Assembly: GCF_016802725.1 (NCBI RefSeq)
Contig: NC_052678.1
Coordinates: forward strand, 1,900,501 to 1,964,500
Length of the DNA: 64,000 bases
Direction of reading: 5' to 3'
DNA from: Solenopsis invicta
Lineage: Eukaryota; Arthropoda; Insecta; Hymenoptera; Formicidae
The translations under genes were made by a program, and so were the position numbers. Under the pieces are notes generated by a model that was not told the DNA's origin, did no database searches, and worked only from the letters and a program-made list of their open reading frames with translations. Positions 33,241 through 44,652 of this stretch are shown here, piece by piece. Each line of letters opens with the position of its first letter. The first letter of the stretch is position 1.

Positions 33241-33970
33241 GTGTGTGTATGTGTGTGTGTCTGTATCACAGCAGAGATAAGGACCCCGCAGTCCATCACT
33301 TTTGCATTATTTAATGACTCTAAACCCTCTCTGCTGTGTGTGTATATGCGCGCGCGCGCATGAGTGTTCAATGGTGAGTATTTCATGTGTGTTCGTTATA
33401 TCAACGATATTCTACGACCACACGTTTTGCTATTAAATCGAACCTGTCGGAATTTTATTTTTATGCAGGACAATGCTGGACTTCATACGGCGAATATAAC
33501 GCGACGTTTTTTTTCAACGACACGCATTTAGACTGTTAAATCATCCCACCAATACCCTGGACTTAAATCCAATCGAACACATTTGGGATGAAACGGAACG
33601 ACGATTAAGGCGTCGCGAGGAACAGCCGCGAAATTTAGAAGATTTGGAAGAAATTTGGCACAACGTTCCGCAAGATTGTATTGCGAGATGTATAAATATG
33701 CGAGAACGCTTGCAAACAGTAATTGATCAGAGAGGAGGAAATACACACTATTGAACACTCCTGCGCGCGAGCGCATACACACACAGCAGAGAGGGTTTTG
33801 AGTCATTAAATACTGCAGAAGTGACAAACTGCGGGGTTCTTATCTCTGCTGTGATACACACACACACACACACACATACACACACACACACACACATACA
33901 CAGTAGAGAAGGTTTGGAGTCATTAAATACTGCAGAAGTGACAAACTGTGGGGTCCTTATCTCTGCTGTG

Positions 33971-34002
<32 letters not shown>

Positions 34003-34146
34003 GCACACATACACAGTAAAGAGGGTTTGGAGTTGTTAAATACTTCAGAAGTGACGAACTGTGGGCTCCTTATCTCTGCTGTGACGCGCGCACACACATA
34101 CACACACACGCGCGCGCGCACATGCACGCATAGGCACGCACGCGCA

Positions 34147-34193
<47 letters not shown>

Positions 34194-34195
34194 GA
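32850..34195. repeat. (TG)n/(CA)n blocks with six interspersed copies of a 65-bp unit
   Basis: The left half has three copies of a unit with CAGAGATAAGGAGTCCACAG...ACTCCAAACCCTCT (about 32950, 33110, 33270). The right half has three inverted copies (about 33785, 33903, 34014). (TG)n, (TGCG)n and (CA)n tracts separate them. ORFs of 60-124 codons rich in C/V or T/H here are by-products. Confidence 0.9.
33380..33754 (+). pseudogene. Tc1-like transposase, C-terminal fragment
   Basis: One frame gives RNFIFMQDNAGLHTANITRR, with the second catalytic aspartate (QDN). After a frameshift another frame gives LDLNPIEHIWDE-like sequence with the catalytic glutamate region, then a long tail ending DQRGGNTHY and a stop at 33752-33754. 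The N-terminal DNA-binding domain and first aspartate are absent. It is non-functional. Confidence 0.75.
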
Positions 34196-35029
34196 TGTGC
34201 AAAAATCCGACCGGCAACCTCCACGTGGTGCACATTGGGTAATGCTAATGTCGACGGTAAACGTCATTTTTTGGAAAAATGTACCGTAAAAAATGTATGT
34301 CTTCGAAGTCTTGTAACTTGATCAAAAAAAATCGTAGAAAAAATTTTAAAAAAAGCATTTTGTAGAGAAAATGTCATACTTTATGGCACTTGCATTGGAT
34401 TTGTCGAGAAAAAATTTTTTATTGAGCTACAGGCTGTTAAAAGTACGTAATTTTAAGGAAAAAACAAAGTATCTTTTTTGGGGCATAGTACTAAGAAATT
34501 GAAAAAATTTTTGAAAACCGTTAATAGCATGTTAAAGCTGTAACTTCGAGCTTTATTTTCGATTTTTTTTCTACGATGATTTTTCACGGAGTACGGATAT
34601 CATTTGTAAAAAATGCAGGTTTAGCTTCAAAGTTGCGTAACTCGGTCAAAAAAAATCGTAGAGAAATTTTAAAAAAAGCATTTTGTAGGTAAAATGTTGT
34701 AGTTTATAAAGTTTTACTTGAATTATTCGAAAAAAATTTGTTGGTCGATCTGCAAAGTGTCAAAAATACGAAATTTTAACGAACAAAACAAGGTGTGCTT
34801 TTTTACTGCATAAGACAAGGAAGTTAAAAGAATTTTGAAAATCTGCTGATAGAGCGTTAAAGCTCGATCTTCAAGCTTCAAAATGCGTTTTTTATTTTTC
34901 ATTTACGATGATTTTTCACCGAGTTACAGTCATTCGAAAATAGCCTAATTTTTTATGTCTGGAAAGTGTTTCCTATTTTTTTTTTAGTAGTGTATATTCG
35001 TACACAATGTTAATGTTCCTTTTACATTA

Positions 35030-35800
35030 GAACAATATTTGTTTCAGTTAGCAAAAGATTTCAACAATGTTGTGTTAATAATTTTCTTACGATAAAACAA
35101 TATTCTAAAATCTACTTACAGCTGCTATAAATATATTATTTTTATTGTATGTAACATTTTTCAACAATTTATCAAAATACTTTAAGCGTTACCACTAAAA
35201 TAGTTAAATATATATAATTTATTATATATATTTATTGATAAAATGTTAAGAAATGTGTAATTTACAATAAAAATAAAATATTTGGAACAATTTTAAGTAG
35301 ATTTTAGAATAAATATTGTTCTAACGTAAGAGAAATATTAACACAACATTGTTGAAATAATATTTTGCTAATTAGGACAACGTTGTTGAAAGAAAATTAA
35401 GAAAAATCAATGGATCATTGTTGAAATGTTGCTTTGATATTACGGAAAATGTTATTGAAACGTTGGAAAAACATTAATGCAACATTTTAAAAATGTCATT
35501 TTAATATTGGGATAAGCATTGTTGCAACGTAAGAAAAACATTGATGCAACATTGTTGAAATGTTATTTTAATATTGGGATAAAAGTTGTTGCAACGTAAG
35601 GAAAACATTAATGTAACATTATATGCAATATTGCATATCTTACAAGTCAATGTTGAGGAAAACTTCAATATGTATGTACGTCAAAGTTTATTCATAATGA
35701 CGTTGTATGCAACGTTACGACATACAAGTTCTACAACGTTACATGTTACTAGAATATCGTTACAGTAATATTGTTGAAATGATATTTTGCTTACTGGGTG
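35030..35800. repeat. AT-rich degenerate repeat, about 66-bp period
   Basis: Between about 35464 and 35640 the motif AACATTGATGCAACATTGTT...TTTTAATATTGGGATAA...GTTGCAACG recurs about every 66 bases. The earlier part is a more degenerate form with inverted segments around 35020-35360. No coding pattern. Confidence 0.55.
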
Positions 35801-36518
35801 AAGAAATAAATATCTTGCTACCAATAAATATACCATCTTATTATTTTTACAAAATTCCTTATTATTGAAAGTCTCCAAATTATGCTTTTGAGAAAATTAA
35901 CTTTTTTTAATTTTTTTGAATTTTAACGCAACTCTCTCTCTCTCTCTCTCTCTCATTCTTTCTTTCTCTTTTAACACGTGACTGATTTAGTTCTTAAACC
36001 TCCGATTTCCTCTGGCGATGTTATCTCTACGGGTCCTCCTCTCCATACCTTCTCTCCCATTTTGTTTTCCGCGCTACGTTTAGGCCGCAAAATTCTGAAT
36101 CTGAAAAAAATTTCAGACGATTTCTGGGCAGGAACGTAGAGAGACCAAAAAGCGCCCACATTTTAAAAATGTTTTTTATTTTGTTATAATGGCATATGCG
36201 TGCATATGCATGATTTAGAAAGAACAATACGCGTGTTTAATATTGTACAATAAATAATAATAATAATAAAGATAATAATAATGAAATATATGGATACCTG
36301 AGTATTAATTTTATTCTCTAGCTTACAAGCGTGATAATTATTGATCTGATTTCAATACAACCTTTCAACAGTTTTTACGAAATATCAGGTAAAGATTAAT
36401 CAAAATTTTACAAAAAAAAATTAATAAAGAATTATATTATATAATACTATATGATATGAGATATCGAAGCATTGGTCGATAGAGTAACGGAAATTAATCA
36501 ATTTCTTCTTGATATTAA
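35801..36518 (+). repeat. Right copy of the diverged direct repeat (pairs with 13327-14276)
   Basis: Same order of landmarks as the left copy: ATACCATCTTATTATTTTTA, CT tract (35930-35955), CGCTACGTTTAGGCCGCAAA, GGCATATGCG (the empty site of the left copy's MITE), AAT repeat, and TTGATCTGATTTCAATACAA. About 21.5 kb separates the two. Confidence 0.8.
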
Positions 36519-36635
36519 CCTTTATTAATTAAGAGCAAGAAAATACAATTTTCTCAAATATTTTCGAAAATTCAAAATTAAACAATTCCGAGAGCTTTAT
36601 GAATAATTTTACGGAAGCATCAAGCCAAAGAGTTT

Positions 36636-36702
36636 GTGACTCAGCGGTGACGTGCCTGACTCGTACTAGCGAGTTCGTCGGTTCGGGTCTCCACTTTTTT
36701 TT
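36636..36702 (+). ncRNA. tRNA-like Pol III cassette (SINE head or degenerate tRNA)
   Basis: TGACTCAGCGGTGA resembles an internal A box, GGTTCGGGTCTCC resembles a B box 30 bases later, and a run of eight T follows at once. A 5-bp anticodon-like stem (ACTCG/CGAGT) is present but its loop is six bases, so it is not a standard tRNA. The usual acceptor pairing is not evident. A tRNA-derived SINE fragment is the best guess. Confidence 0.4.
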
Positions 36703-37797
36703 AAAATTACAATGTACAATTCTTACACAAAATAATTGCAATAATAATGAACCAAACGGGTTTATACATTTCTTATATTTATTTTCCATTAAAAAAAACG
36801 TATACATTTTCCTTTATGTATCTATTGCTTTGAAAATTCTTTTTCTGAATTGCTGTCTATTTAAGATAAAACTATGTAAAAATTTTTACATCTGGAATCG
36901 TTAGAATATTACGAATAATTTCATTTTGAGTAATTATTTATAAGTTTTACATTTTTACATATTTAATTTTAAAAATATTTAATTTTATTTATATATTATA
37001 CGCAGCAATTTTCCAGAAAAGTCTTTTCAAGGCGAATGGTAAAAACAAATAGGTAAACCCGTGTGATTTTACAATTATTTTATGCAAAGTTGCATATTGT
37101 TGATTTGAAAAAATATATTCATTAACTTTGTCGTCCAAGCGACGTATTTTGTCAGTCTTGCTGTACGACGACAGGCAAAAATTTATCAGCTATGATCACC
37201 TGTCTCTCTTTGTCAGTATCCGCAGTGTTCAATAAGTAATGTAAGTAAAAAATTATTTTTATTATAACCATTACATGTATACATAGTATTAATGCCTATC
37301 TATACATATTGGGCACTTACAAAAAACAATAAAGAATCTACTTTAAAAATATAATATTTATTTCATTATATGTAAATTGTTTTTGTTGAGGGCGATAATA
37401 ATTCAATTTGTTAACGATCGAAGTTCCTTTCTACACATATTTATTTCTTATTGTAACGTACATTCATTTTTATACAATTTCAATTTCTTTTGTTTTGAGA
37501 ACGTTTTATTTCTTATTTTAAAAAACTGGTAAAGTGACAATTTATTTCGAACTTGCAATCATAAATATGCATTTTTTTTATTCATCATATTCATTATCAC
37601 TCGCCCATATAGGAGTATACAAAGTATAAAGCAGGGATGGGCTTGATTGACATTTAATGATTGACGATTTGTAAATAAAAATTTATTCGTTATTCCAGAT
37701 GCTATTTCGCATTTGTAAAATTAGTAAAAAAAACTATAATTTTATATTTGTTTATATAAATAATGTGCTTTAATTATACATATTTCATTTTTTTGAT
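36703..37797. other. AT-rich intergenic stretch
   Basis: No coding pattern or notable repeat is seen. ORFs in it are short and low-complexity. Confidence 0.4.
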
Positions 37798-37945
37798 AAC
37801 GTACATTGACCTAATCTATTAGTTATATATGCTGTATCAGCACAAAATGTTCACAAGTCATCACGAGAGATTAGTCCGCAACGATCACAAAGGTTAAGCA
37901 ACGTTCACCGGGGTCGCGACTTGGATAGGTGGATCGCTTAGGAAT
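37798..37945 (+). repeat. 5S-rRNA-derived dispersed repeat (copy 1)
   Basis: The right part, GGTTAAGCAACGTTCACCGG followed by TCGCGACTTGGATAGGTGGA and CGCTTAGGAA, matches the 3' half of animal 5S rRNA (AAGTTAAGCAAC...ACTTGGATGGGTGACCGCTTGGGAA). The upstream 90 bases match the same region of the copy at 42713-42865 (inverted). The 5' half of 5S is absent. It is probably a 5S-headed SINE (SINE3-like) or a dispersed 5S pseudogene. Confidence 0.72.
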
Positions 37946-40300
37946 TTCCAAAAAGAAATTCCTAAAAATGGAATTTTTTTGCAACAATTTTTTTTTAATA
38001 TTACAAAAATATTGTGTTGTATATTTAAGGAAATCGCCATAAAGAAAACTCAGGAGGAGTAGAATAATTAAACAGCACATATATTTAGAAAATGTCCGAC
38101 AACCGTTACAGCGAGTGTGTGTATGTACGAAGGATCTCAAATCAATGTCGACTTCCGTCTTCGCCCCGTCGCGCACGCTCCACGCGACATCTTTCTAATC
38201 CTGCTCGACTTGCGCACGCGTGTCGTGAGCTTATTCGCGGAACCTTAGGCGTGCACGCTACTAGAAGTGTAATCCTTGAGCGCGCACATTAAACCGATGT
38301 ACACACATACTCGTACATAACATAGTGTTTTGTTAACGTAGATTCCGTAGAAATGTTATGACTTCGCAAAATTCATTATGTGTAAATGCACTCGCATTAA
38401 TGAAATATTCAATAATCAACAGAAGTGCACTCGAAACTCAATTGTCAATCATTACAATTTATCTATTTCATTAATCTATTACAATATTTTTATTGTATTA
38501 GGAGAGACTCTGATTAAATAAATTAAAATAAAAATTTATGTCGAGAGAGCCAACACAGGTTGCTCGTGTGTGAGTATGTAATTAGCGAACAAGCGTTAAA
38601 TAACGAATTACAAACATTTTGATCCTAGTTTTGGATCATCTTCTGAAGATGATTATAATGATTGACTATTGAGTTTCAAGGTATGTCTAGTAAAATTTTT
38701 GCGACAAAATATCAAAAAGCTGGCAAATGGCAACTGGTTGATCCTGTGGACCCTGTGTGATCATTATGTTATTATTTGGAAGTGTGACAATTACGGGTTA
38801 AAAAAAATTAAGATTACTATTACTTGCATTTTATATGTTAAAAGTAGTACAGGAGTTATTTCAAAGAGCAATATATTCTTCTTATAATTGGCGCAATTTG
38901 AAGATTTCATATATTTTTACTGATTTTTCTTATATTTCATGTACGATCTTACATAGAAATTATAGAAATTGAAAAAGTTTATTAATAAATGTATAATAAG
39001 CATTATGGTCAACCAAATACGTCGGATTTTGTCACATAGTATCAATGGATGCGATATGTATAATAGCATCACGATAAATTGTATCTGAAAATAAAATGAT
39101 TAATTTAATTTATTATTTAATTATATTTTTGAAAAATATTTGTATAATATTTTATTATAAAAAGATTTGTATGAAATATATTTAAACTTAATAGTGTATA
39201 TGTATTACAAAACAAATAAATCAATACAACAAAAAAAGAAATAGGGTTACTCCGATATATACGTGGATTCGACCAAAAGCTTAATTTATCAAGTATTGTC
39301 TATTATATTAAAGAAAATGAATTATATCAATAAAAACTTCATACTATCGGTTACTATAAAAAAAATAGATATACGAAATGTAATTTTTTAAAATTTGGAA
39401 AAAAACTTTAAAATACCCTTGCATTTTTGTCGAATGTCAAAAATGGTAAGATTTATGACGACTTATAAGTGGGATAATCAAATTGCATGAAGTATAACAC
39501 CAAAATACTTTGCGTTACTCCATTCTTTACTATCTCTCTACACTTAAGTAATAATCATGAAATAATCAATATTTTTCTACATGAAGAGAATAATTATTTT
39601 ACCTATATTTTAATACATCGCTGTACCACTCATAATATTGACAAATTGATTTAATTCACAACGATTTCATTAATTTAGAGTAAGAAACTAAAATTACAAC
39701 ATAATATTAATGTAACATAAAGAATATAACAGAGTGGTTGCACATTATATCTAATTTTTCTATTTTTTCAAACTTTTGCCGCCTAAATTCCTGCGCAACG
39801 TGAATATAGGAGTTACCCTACTAAATCTCGAGAAACATAGATTATTAACTTTATGATTATACATTTTGTGTTTTTGGTATCTTCCTACTACACACGTGAA
39901 TGTAATGTCAAACGCTATTCCCTAAATCTAAACAAATCATGAAATATTTGTCAATATTATAATTGAAAATTTTATAATTATCATAATCATTACTTATTGA
40001 GTATTTTATTTTACTTATTTTTAATAGAAAAAATTACACGTAGGTCTGACATGTCCATGTGAGACTTTACATACTCATACGGAAATTTTCGAAAGTAGAG
40101 AACCTCTAGGAAAGAGAATCGTCAAAGGGGATAACGTGACCGACCTTGTGATTGGCTGGCGAAAATGTGCAAATTTTTACATTACGACTTCAATGCGTTG
40201 ACGTCGGCACGCGTCACGCAAAGTGACACAAATTACTGATTGAGATAGTGTAAAAAATATTTTAAAAAATTTTGTTTATTACTGTCACAAAGTATTCTTG
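37946..40300. other. Region downstream of the elongase exons; no gene resolved
   Basis: Includes a CpG-rich patch at about 38095-38290 and AT-rich sequence. The last exon(s) of the elongase should lie to the left of 40878, but I could not identify them here with confidence. Short ORFs (38092, 38669) lack recognisable features. Confidence 0.4.
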
Positions 40301-40304
40301 AAGC

Positions 40305-40690
40305 CATTCAACTTTCAATTTTTTAAAATCTTTTTACACTTTGTTCCACTACTCATTTGACTTTTTTTTCACTTTTATTTTTTTTTATAAGCAAAATCTT
40401 TTTTGTTCATAAATTAGAAAATTTTTTTTATCTCTTATAGTTTCGATGATATAAGATTCGAAAGTAGAAAACCGATTTTCTTCAAAGGAGTGTTTCACTT
40501 TCTAAAAATGAGATTAGGCACGTATACAAGAATATGTGTCCCTTGTTTTCATTTGTATTACAACTGTACTCTTAAAGGTTCGTTTAAATCTGAGGCAGAC
40601 ACTTCCAAAAGGTTCCTTGTGAGTATTAAAAGATATATATTAATTTTTTGTGACAGCTCTGAGGCTTTAAGTCCCTTCTATCATTTGTTT
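40305..40690 (+). repeat. Dispersed repeat, copy 1 (pairs with 60277-60520)
   Basis: Shared landmarks in the same order are ATCTCTTATAGTTTCGA, CCGATTTTCTTCAAAGG, GGCACGT and TGTCCCTT, then TTTAATCTGAGGC and GACACTT. The 125-codon ORF at 40490-40867 spans this repeat and is not credible as a gene. Confidence 0.65.
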
Positions 40691-40877
40691 TTTTTAAAGT
40701 TGAAAACAAGAGAAACAAATTACAATTTATTGCAATTACGAGTACATTATTCTATTGGGGATGTAGTAAAACGATTAATCACGTGTGTAGTCAGACGATT
40801 AACTAAATATATAAAAATAAGAAAAAAGGAATTACATGATATAAAAATATATGTGATAGAAAATTAGGAGAATTTAC

Positions 40878-41602
40878 CATTTGTGCTGTAGTTATCCATC
40901 GTTTTAGAGGTGCAACAGTTTTTTGGACGGTCGGTCCACAGGCTGCCAGGAAGTAATACGTATACATTATCACGTGTATTAAGCAGTTGATTACGCCAAT
41001 AACCCCGTTGAAAGAAGAATTCAAATATCTTACACATAACCACACTATAAGTACATTAGAGACGTGATGGTACAAATGCAAACCAGATACCTGATTGTCT
41101 TTTTTTCTTAATACAAATAAGACGGTTTCGACCAAATCAAATATTTTTAACAATAAATAAATCCATACACATCTAGTAATCTGCAATATAAAATTACTGC
41201 ATTACTTTAACAAAAATATACATGAAATTGATAGAAAGAATTACAGAGAAATATTAAATTTTCAAATTTATGAATAGGATGTTTGCTGATAACATATATT
41301 TTCTCACAAAATTGTTTAATAAATTATTATTACCCTCATTGCATTATAATTGTAAGAATAATCAGGACCGAGACATATTATCTTGTTCGTGAATAAACCT
41401 GCATCAGTTGCTTCGTAAATTAACCACGTATTTATGAAAATTTGAATGATATTATACAATTGTATAAACATCTTTAATTTGTATGGCGGCTTGTTCTTCA
41501 TGAATTTAGGCCCATAGACGAGCACGAAGTACAGATATGCGAATATTATAAGTGGTATTTGATAAGCAGAATCGACGAACAATAGATCGGCTACTCTTGG
41601 AT
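40878..41602 (-). CDS. ELO-family very-long-chain fatty acid elongase, exons 2 and 3
   Basis: Exon 2 is 41602-41334 and exon 3 is 41180-40878. Both have GT/AG borders and join in phase. Exon 2 opens with DPRVADLLFVDSAYQIPLII, a first membrane span, then YGPKFMKNKPPYKLK, as in insect elongases. Exon 3 carries KIFDLVETVLFVLRKKDNQV and the histidine box HLYHH, the diiron-type active-site motif, followed by HVIMYTYYFLAACGP and ITTAQM at a donor. The enzyme condenses malonyl-CoA with long-chain acyl-CoA in the endoplasmic reticulum. Exons 1-3 give 206 residues, while family members have about 260-330, so 60 or more C-terminal residues are in unseen exon(s). A usual HVxHH(T/S) neighbour reads HHVSNV here. 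Intron 1 is about 15.9 kb. Confidence 0.88.
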
Positions 41603-41626
41603 CTGAAAACCAAATTACTATGTCAA

Positions 41627-41967
41627 CACAAATTGAACAAGAATGCCTACTACGGTCGCAGCTAGGTCTTCGTGCTTGTATTGTCTATTTTATATACTTT
41701 CCTCAAGTTCAATGAACTGCGCGCCGAATTAATTTTTAGTCATAATACAATTCTAAATTGAACGAGATTAAGTAATATCACGTGTTATTAAATATTAACC
41801 CTTTTCCCCCCTGAAAAAAACTGTAAAGAAATTATTGCGAAAAATATCACCTCAAATTAATTCGGCGCGCAGTTCATTGAACTTGAGGAAAGTATATAAA
41901 ATCACATAGACAATACAAGCACGAAAACCTAGCTACGACCGTAGTAGGCATTCTTGTTCAATTTGTG
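41627..41967. mobile_element. Foldback element 1 in elongase intron 1
   Basis: Arms of about 130 bp start CACAAATTGAACAAGAATGC and pair with the right end almost perfectly, including CTACTACGGTCG...GAACTGCGCGCCGAATTAA. The centre is about 80 bp and AT-rich. It is related to element 2 at 43209-43736, sharing TAGCTAGGTCTT-type and GCGCCGAATTAATTT segments. Confidence 0.82.
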
Positions 41968-42017
41968 CAAATTATTATGTTGAAACATTTTGCGAAACAT
42001 ATATTTATATATCACAA

Positions 42018-42712
42018 GACCCGTACAGCACGTAATATTGCTGCAATATCGTTGTAATATTTTAATATTGCGGTAATATTACAAGAATATATTGCAGCAT
42101 TATTGCTATAATATTGCTGCAATACATAATGTCCGCGAAAATTTATCGCAGTACTATTACTACAATATTTCAGTAATATTACTGAGATATTGCAGCATTA
42201 TTTTTCAATGTTATTGTATAATATTAAAAAATATTACAGAGATATTGCTGTAATATTGCTGCAATATATTACGTCCACAAGAAATGGTCATAGAAATATT
42301 ACTGCAATATCTCAGTAATATTGCTGTAATATTGCTGCAATACATGTCTGCAAAAATTTATTGCAGTAATATTACTACAATATTTCAGTAATATTACTGA
42401 GATATTGCAGCATTATTTTTCAATGTTATTGTATAATATTAAAGAATATTACAGAGATATTGATGTAATATTGCTGCAGTATACTACGTCCGCAAAAAAT
42501 GGTCATGGAAATATTACTGCAATATTTCAGTAATGTTGCTGTAATGTTGCTGTACTACATAATGTCCGCGAAAATTTGTTGCAGTAAAATTACTGCAATA
42601 TTTCAATAATATTTCTGAAAGATTGCGATAATATTCCTGTGACTAATTTTTGCAGATATAATATGTTGCAGCAATCTTACAGCGATATTAATGAGATAAT
42701 GCAGTAATATTG
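42018..42712. repeat. AATATTGC-rich palindromic repeat, block 1
   Basis: Built of overlapping AATATTGCTGCAATATT-like palindromes with two longer repeats (about 42110 and 42350) containing GTCCGCAAAAATT. Its outer end, CCCGTACAGCACGTAATATT, mirrors TATGCTGTGCGGG at about 44388. At 42712 it abuts the 5S-derived repeat. Confidence 0.85.
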
Positions 42713-42865
42713 GTATTCCCAAGCGGACACCCATCCAAGTCGCGACTCCGATCAACGTTGCTTAACCTCTAAGATTGCTGCAAAGTAATCCTTTGTGATA
42801 ACCTGTGAACACTTAGCTGATATGTGTATATAACTGATAGATCAGGTCAATACACGTTATTTGTT
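42713..42865 (-). repeat. 5S-rRNA-derived dispersed repeat (copy 2)
   Basis: Read on the minus strand: GTTAAGCAACGTTGATCGGA, GTCGCGACTTGGATGGGTGT, CCGCTTGGGAATACC, the 3' half of 5S rRNA, closer to the canonical sequence than copy 1. Upstream it has the same TTGACCTGATCTATCAGTTA segment as copy 1. The 5S-like end runs directly into AATATTACTGC repeats. Confidence 0.75.
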
Positions 42866-43208
42866 TAAATAAAAATGCAACTAGAAAATATATGTTAATA
42901 TAATGCAACAATTAAATTAAATAAGAAAATACTTATAAATTATTACTTTAAATGTTTATTTTTTATTTATTATAAATTTTTTCTGAAATATTTTATAAAA
43001 TATTTAAGTAAATATTTATTTTTTATTTAACATAAATATATAAAAAATTTTTTTAAATATTTTAATAACATTTGGATAAAAATTTTTTATAATTATTTTT
43101 GTCATGTAATTCATAAAATATGTATAAAATATTTTCATAACATATATGAAAAATATTTATAATAAATTACAAATATGTTATTGGACCGATAGTGTAACAA
43201 CACAATGA
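42866..43208. other. AT-rich intron sequence
   Basis: Low-complexity TTTTATTTA/AAATATTT sequence between the 5S-derived repeat and foldback element 2. Nothing else is seen. Confidence 0.5.
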
Positions 43209-43736
43209 TAATAAGAAAGCCTTCTTCGGTCGTAGCTAGGTCTTAGTGCTTATATTTATTTATGTGATTTTATATACTTCTCCGAACTCAACCAAAATGT
43301 GCGCCGAATTAATTTTCGGTCATAACACAGCATGTTGAATAAGAATTAGTAATATCACTATTTATATTAAATTAATTAATTTAATATAATACTTGATGCT
43401 GATTTGCATCTATATACCCATTTCCTCCTGAAAAAACTATAAGAAATTTATTGCGAAAAATAACAACCCTGGGTGGGGTATTATTTTTTGCAATAAATTT
43501 CTTACAGTTTTTTCAGGGGGGAATGGGTCTATAGATGCAAATCAGCGTCAAGTATTATATTAAATTCATTAATTTAATAAAAATTGTGATATTACTAATT
43601 CTTATTCGACATGCTGTGTTATGACCAAAAATTAATTCGGCGCACATTCTGGTTGAGTTCAGAGAAGTATATAAAATCACATAAATAAGTACAAGCACTA
43701 AGACCTAGCTACGACCGAAGAAGGCCTTCTTATTAC
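43209..43736. mobile_element. Foldback element 2 in elongase intron 1
   Basis: About 528 bp, with arms that start ATAAGAAAGCCTTCTTCGGT and run some 250 bp to a short AACCCTGGGTGGGG centre. The arms hold the same CTACGACCG/TAGGTCTTAGTGCTT and GCGCCGAATTAATTT blocks as element 1. No coding capacity, so both need a helper transposase. Confidence 0.82.
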
Positions 43737-43789
43737 ACATTTATAATAAATATTTATTAATATTTATTATAAATATTGTATGCTATCTG

Positions 43790-44390
43790 GGTATATCATA
43801 TTGTAATATTGCTGCAATATTATAATGTGACATATCGCATTCTAATATTTCTGCAATATTGTAATGTGAAATATTGTATTGCAATATTGCTGCAATGTCA
43901 TAGCAATATTTTAATACAATATATTGCATTCTAATATTTCTGTAATACCATTGCAATATTGTAATATGGCATACCATATGGCAATATTGCTACAATGTCA
44001 TAACAATATTATAATGCAATATATCGCATTCCAATATTTCTGCAATATCACTGCAATATTGTAATATCATACATTATATTACAATATTGCTGCAATGTTA
44101 TAGCAATATTATAATGTGATGTATCGCATTTCAATATTTCTACAATATTACTGCAATATTGCAATGTGAAATATCATATTGCAATATTGCTGCAATGTCA
44201 TAGCAATATTACAGTGTGGTATATCGCGTTTTAATATTTCTGCAATATCATTGCAATATTACAGTGTAGTATATCGCGTTTTAATATTTCTGCAATATCA
44301 TTGCAATATTACAATATTGTTGTAATATTACTGTAATATCTTAATATTGTTGCAATATTGTTGCAATATTATATGCTGTGCGGGTAACCA
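43790..44390 (+). repeat. AATATTGC-rich tandem repeat, block 2
   Basis: Imperfect units of about 102 bp with CATATTGCAATATTGCTGCA, TCATAGCAATATTATAATG and ATCGCATTCTAATATTTCTG. It ends at TATGCTGTGCGGG. Followed by about 260 bp of non-repeat sequence (44391-44652) with no coding pattern. Confidence 0.85.
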
Positions 44391-44652
44391 TTGTGCTAAC
44401 AATAAAGTTTAGTTCAAACCATTTAATTTGATATTATATGTATTGGGTCTATCTCTGCTAGTTTACGAAATAAAGAGGGGTGGCCACATATTGTATATTG
44501 GAACACTCATAAATCTCGTGTAGAGGTCACGAGAATAGAGGTTCAAATAATGGCGCTTAATGATTTGGCAGCCATCTTAGGAATCTTAAAAGGCTACTTC
44601 TGTTTCACGGGTTACTAGAAAGCCTCCTTTCTGATTTTCTTCTTTTTTGGTA

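Larger units (their letters stand above)
32046..34992. mobile_element. Tc1/mariner-like element with about 1.2-kb inverted repeats
   Basis: The ends read CACTACTCAAAAAAAAATAG and its near-complement, flanked by TA (32044-32045, 34993-34994). The arms are similar through a GAAAAATCATCGTAGA-rich section, a segment ending GACGTCTACCGTCGACATTA, and (TG)n blocks. The centre (33380-33754) keeps the C-terminal part of a transposase. The N-terminal part has been replaced by the expanded arms. Confidence 0.82.

Noticed and set aside
32739..34267. Cys/Val-rich and Thr/His-rich ORFs
   Set aside because: Caused by (TG)n and (CA)n tracts.
37871..38176. Minus-strand ORF with LLLLSFLYGDFLKYTTQYF considered as the elongase C-terminus
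   Set aside because: No upstream elongase block joins it, it overlaps the 5S-derived repeat, and the resemblance to the final membrane span is only compositional.
40490..40867. 125-codon plus-strand ORF
   Set aside because: It spans a dispersed repeat and has no domain. The copy at 60.3 kb does not keep the frame.
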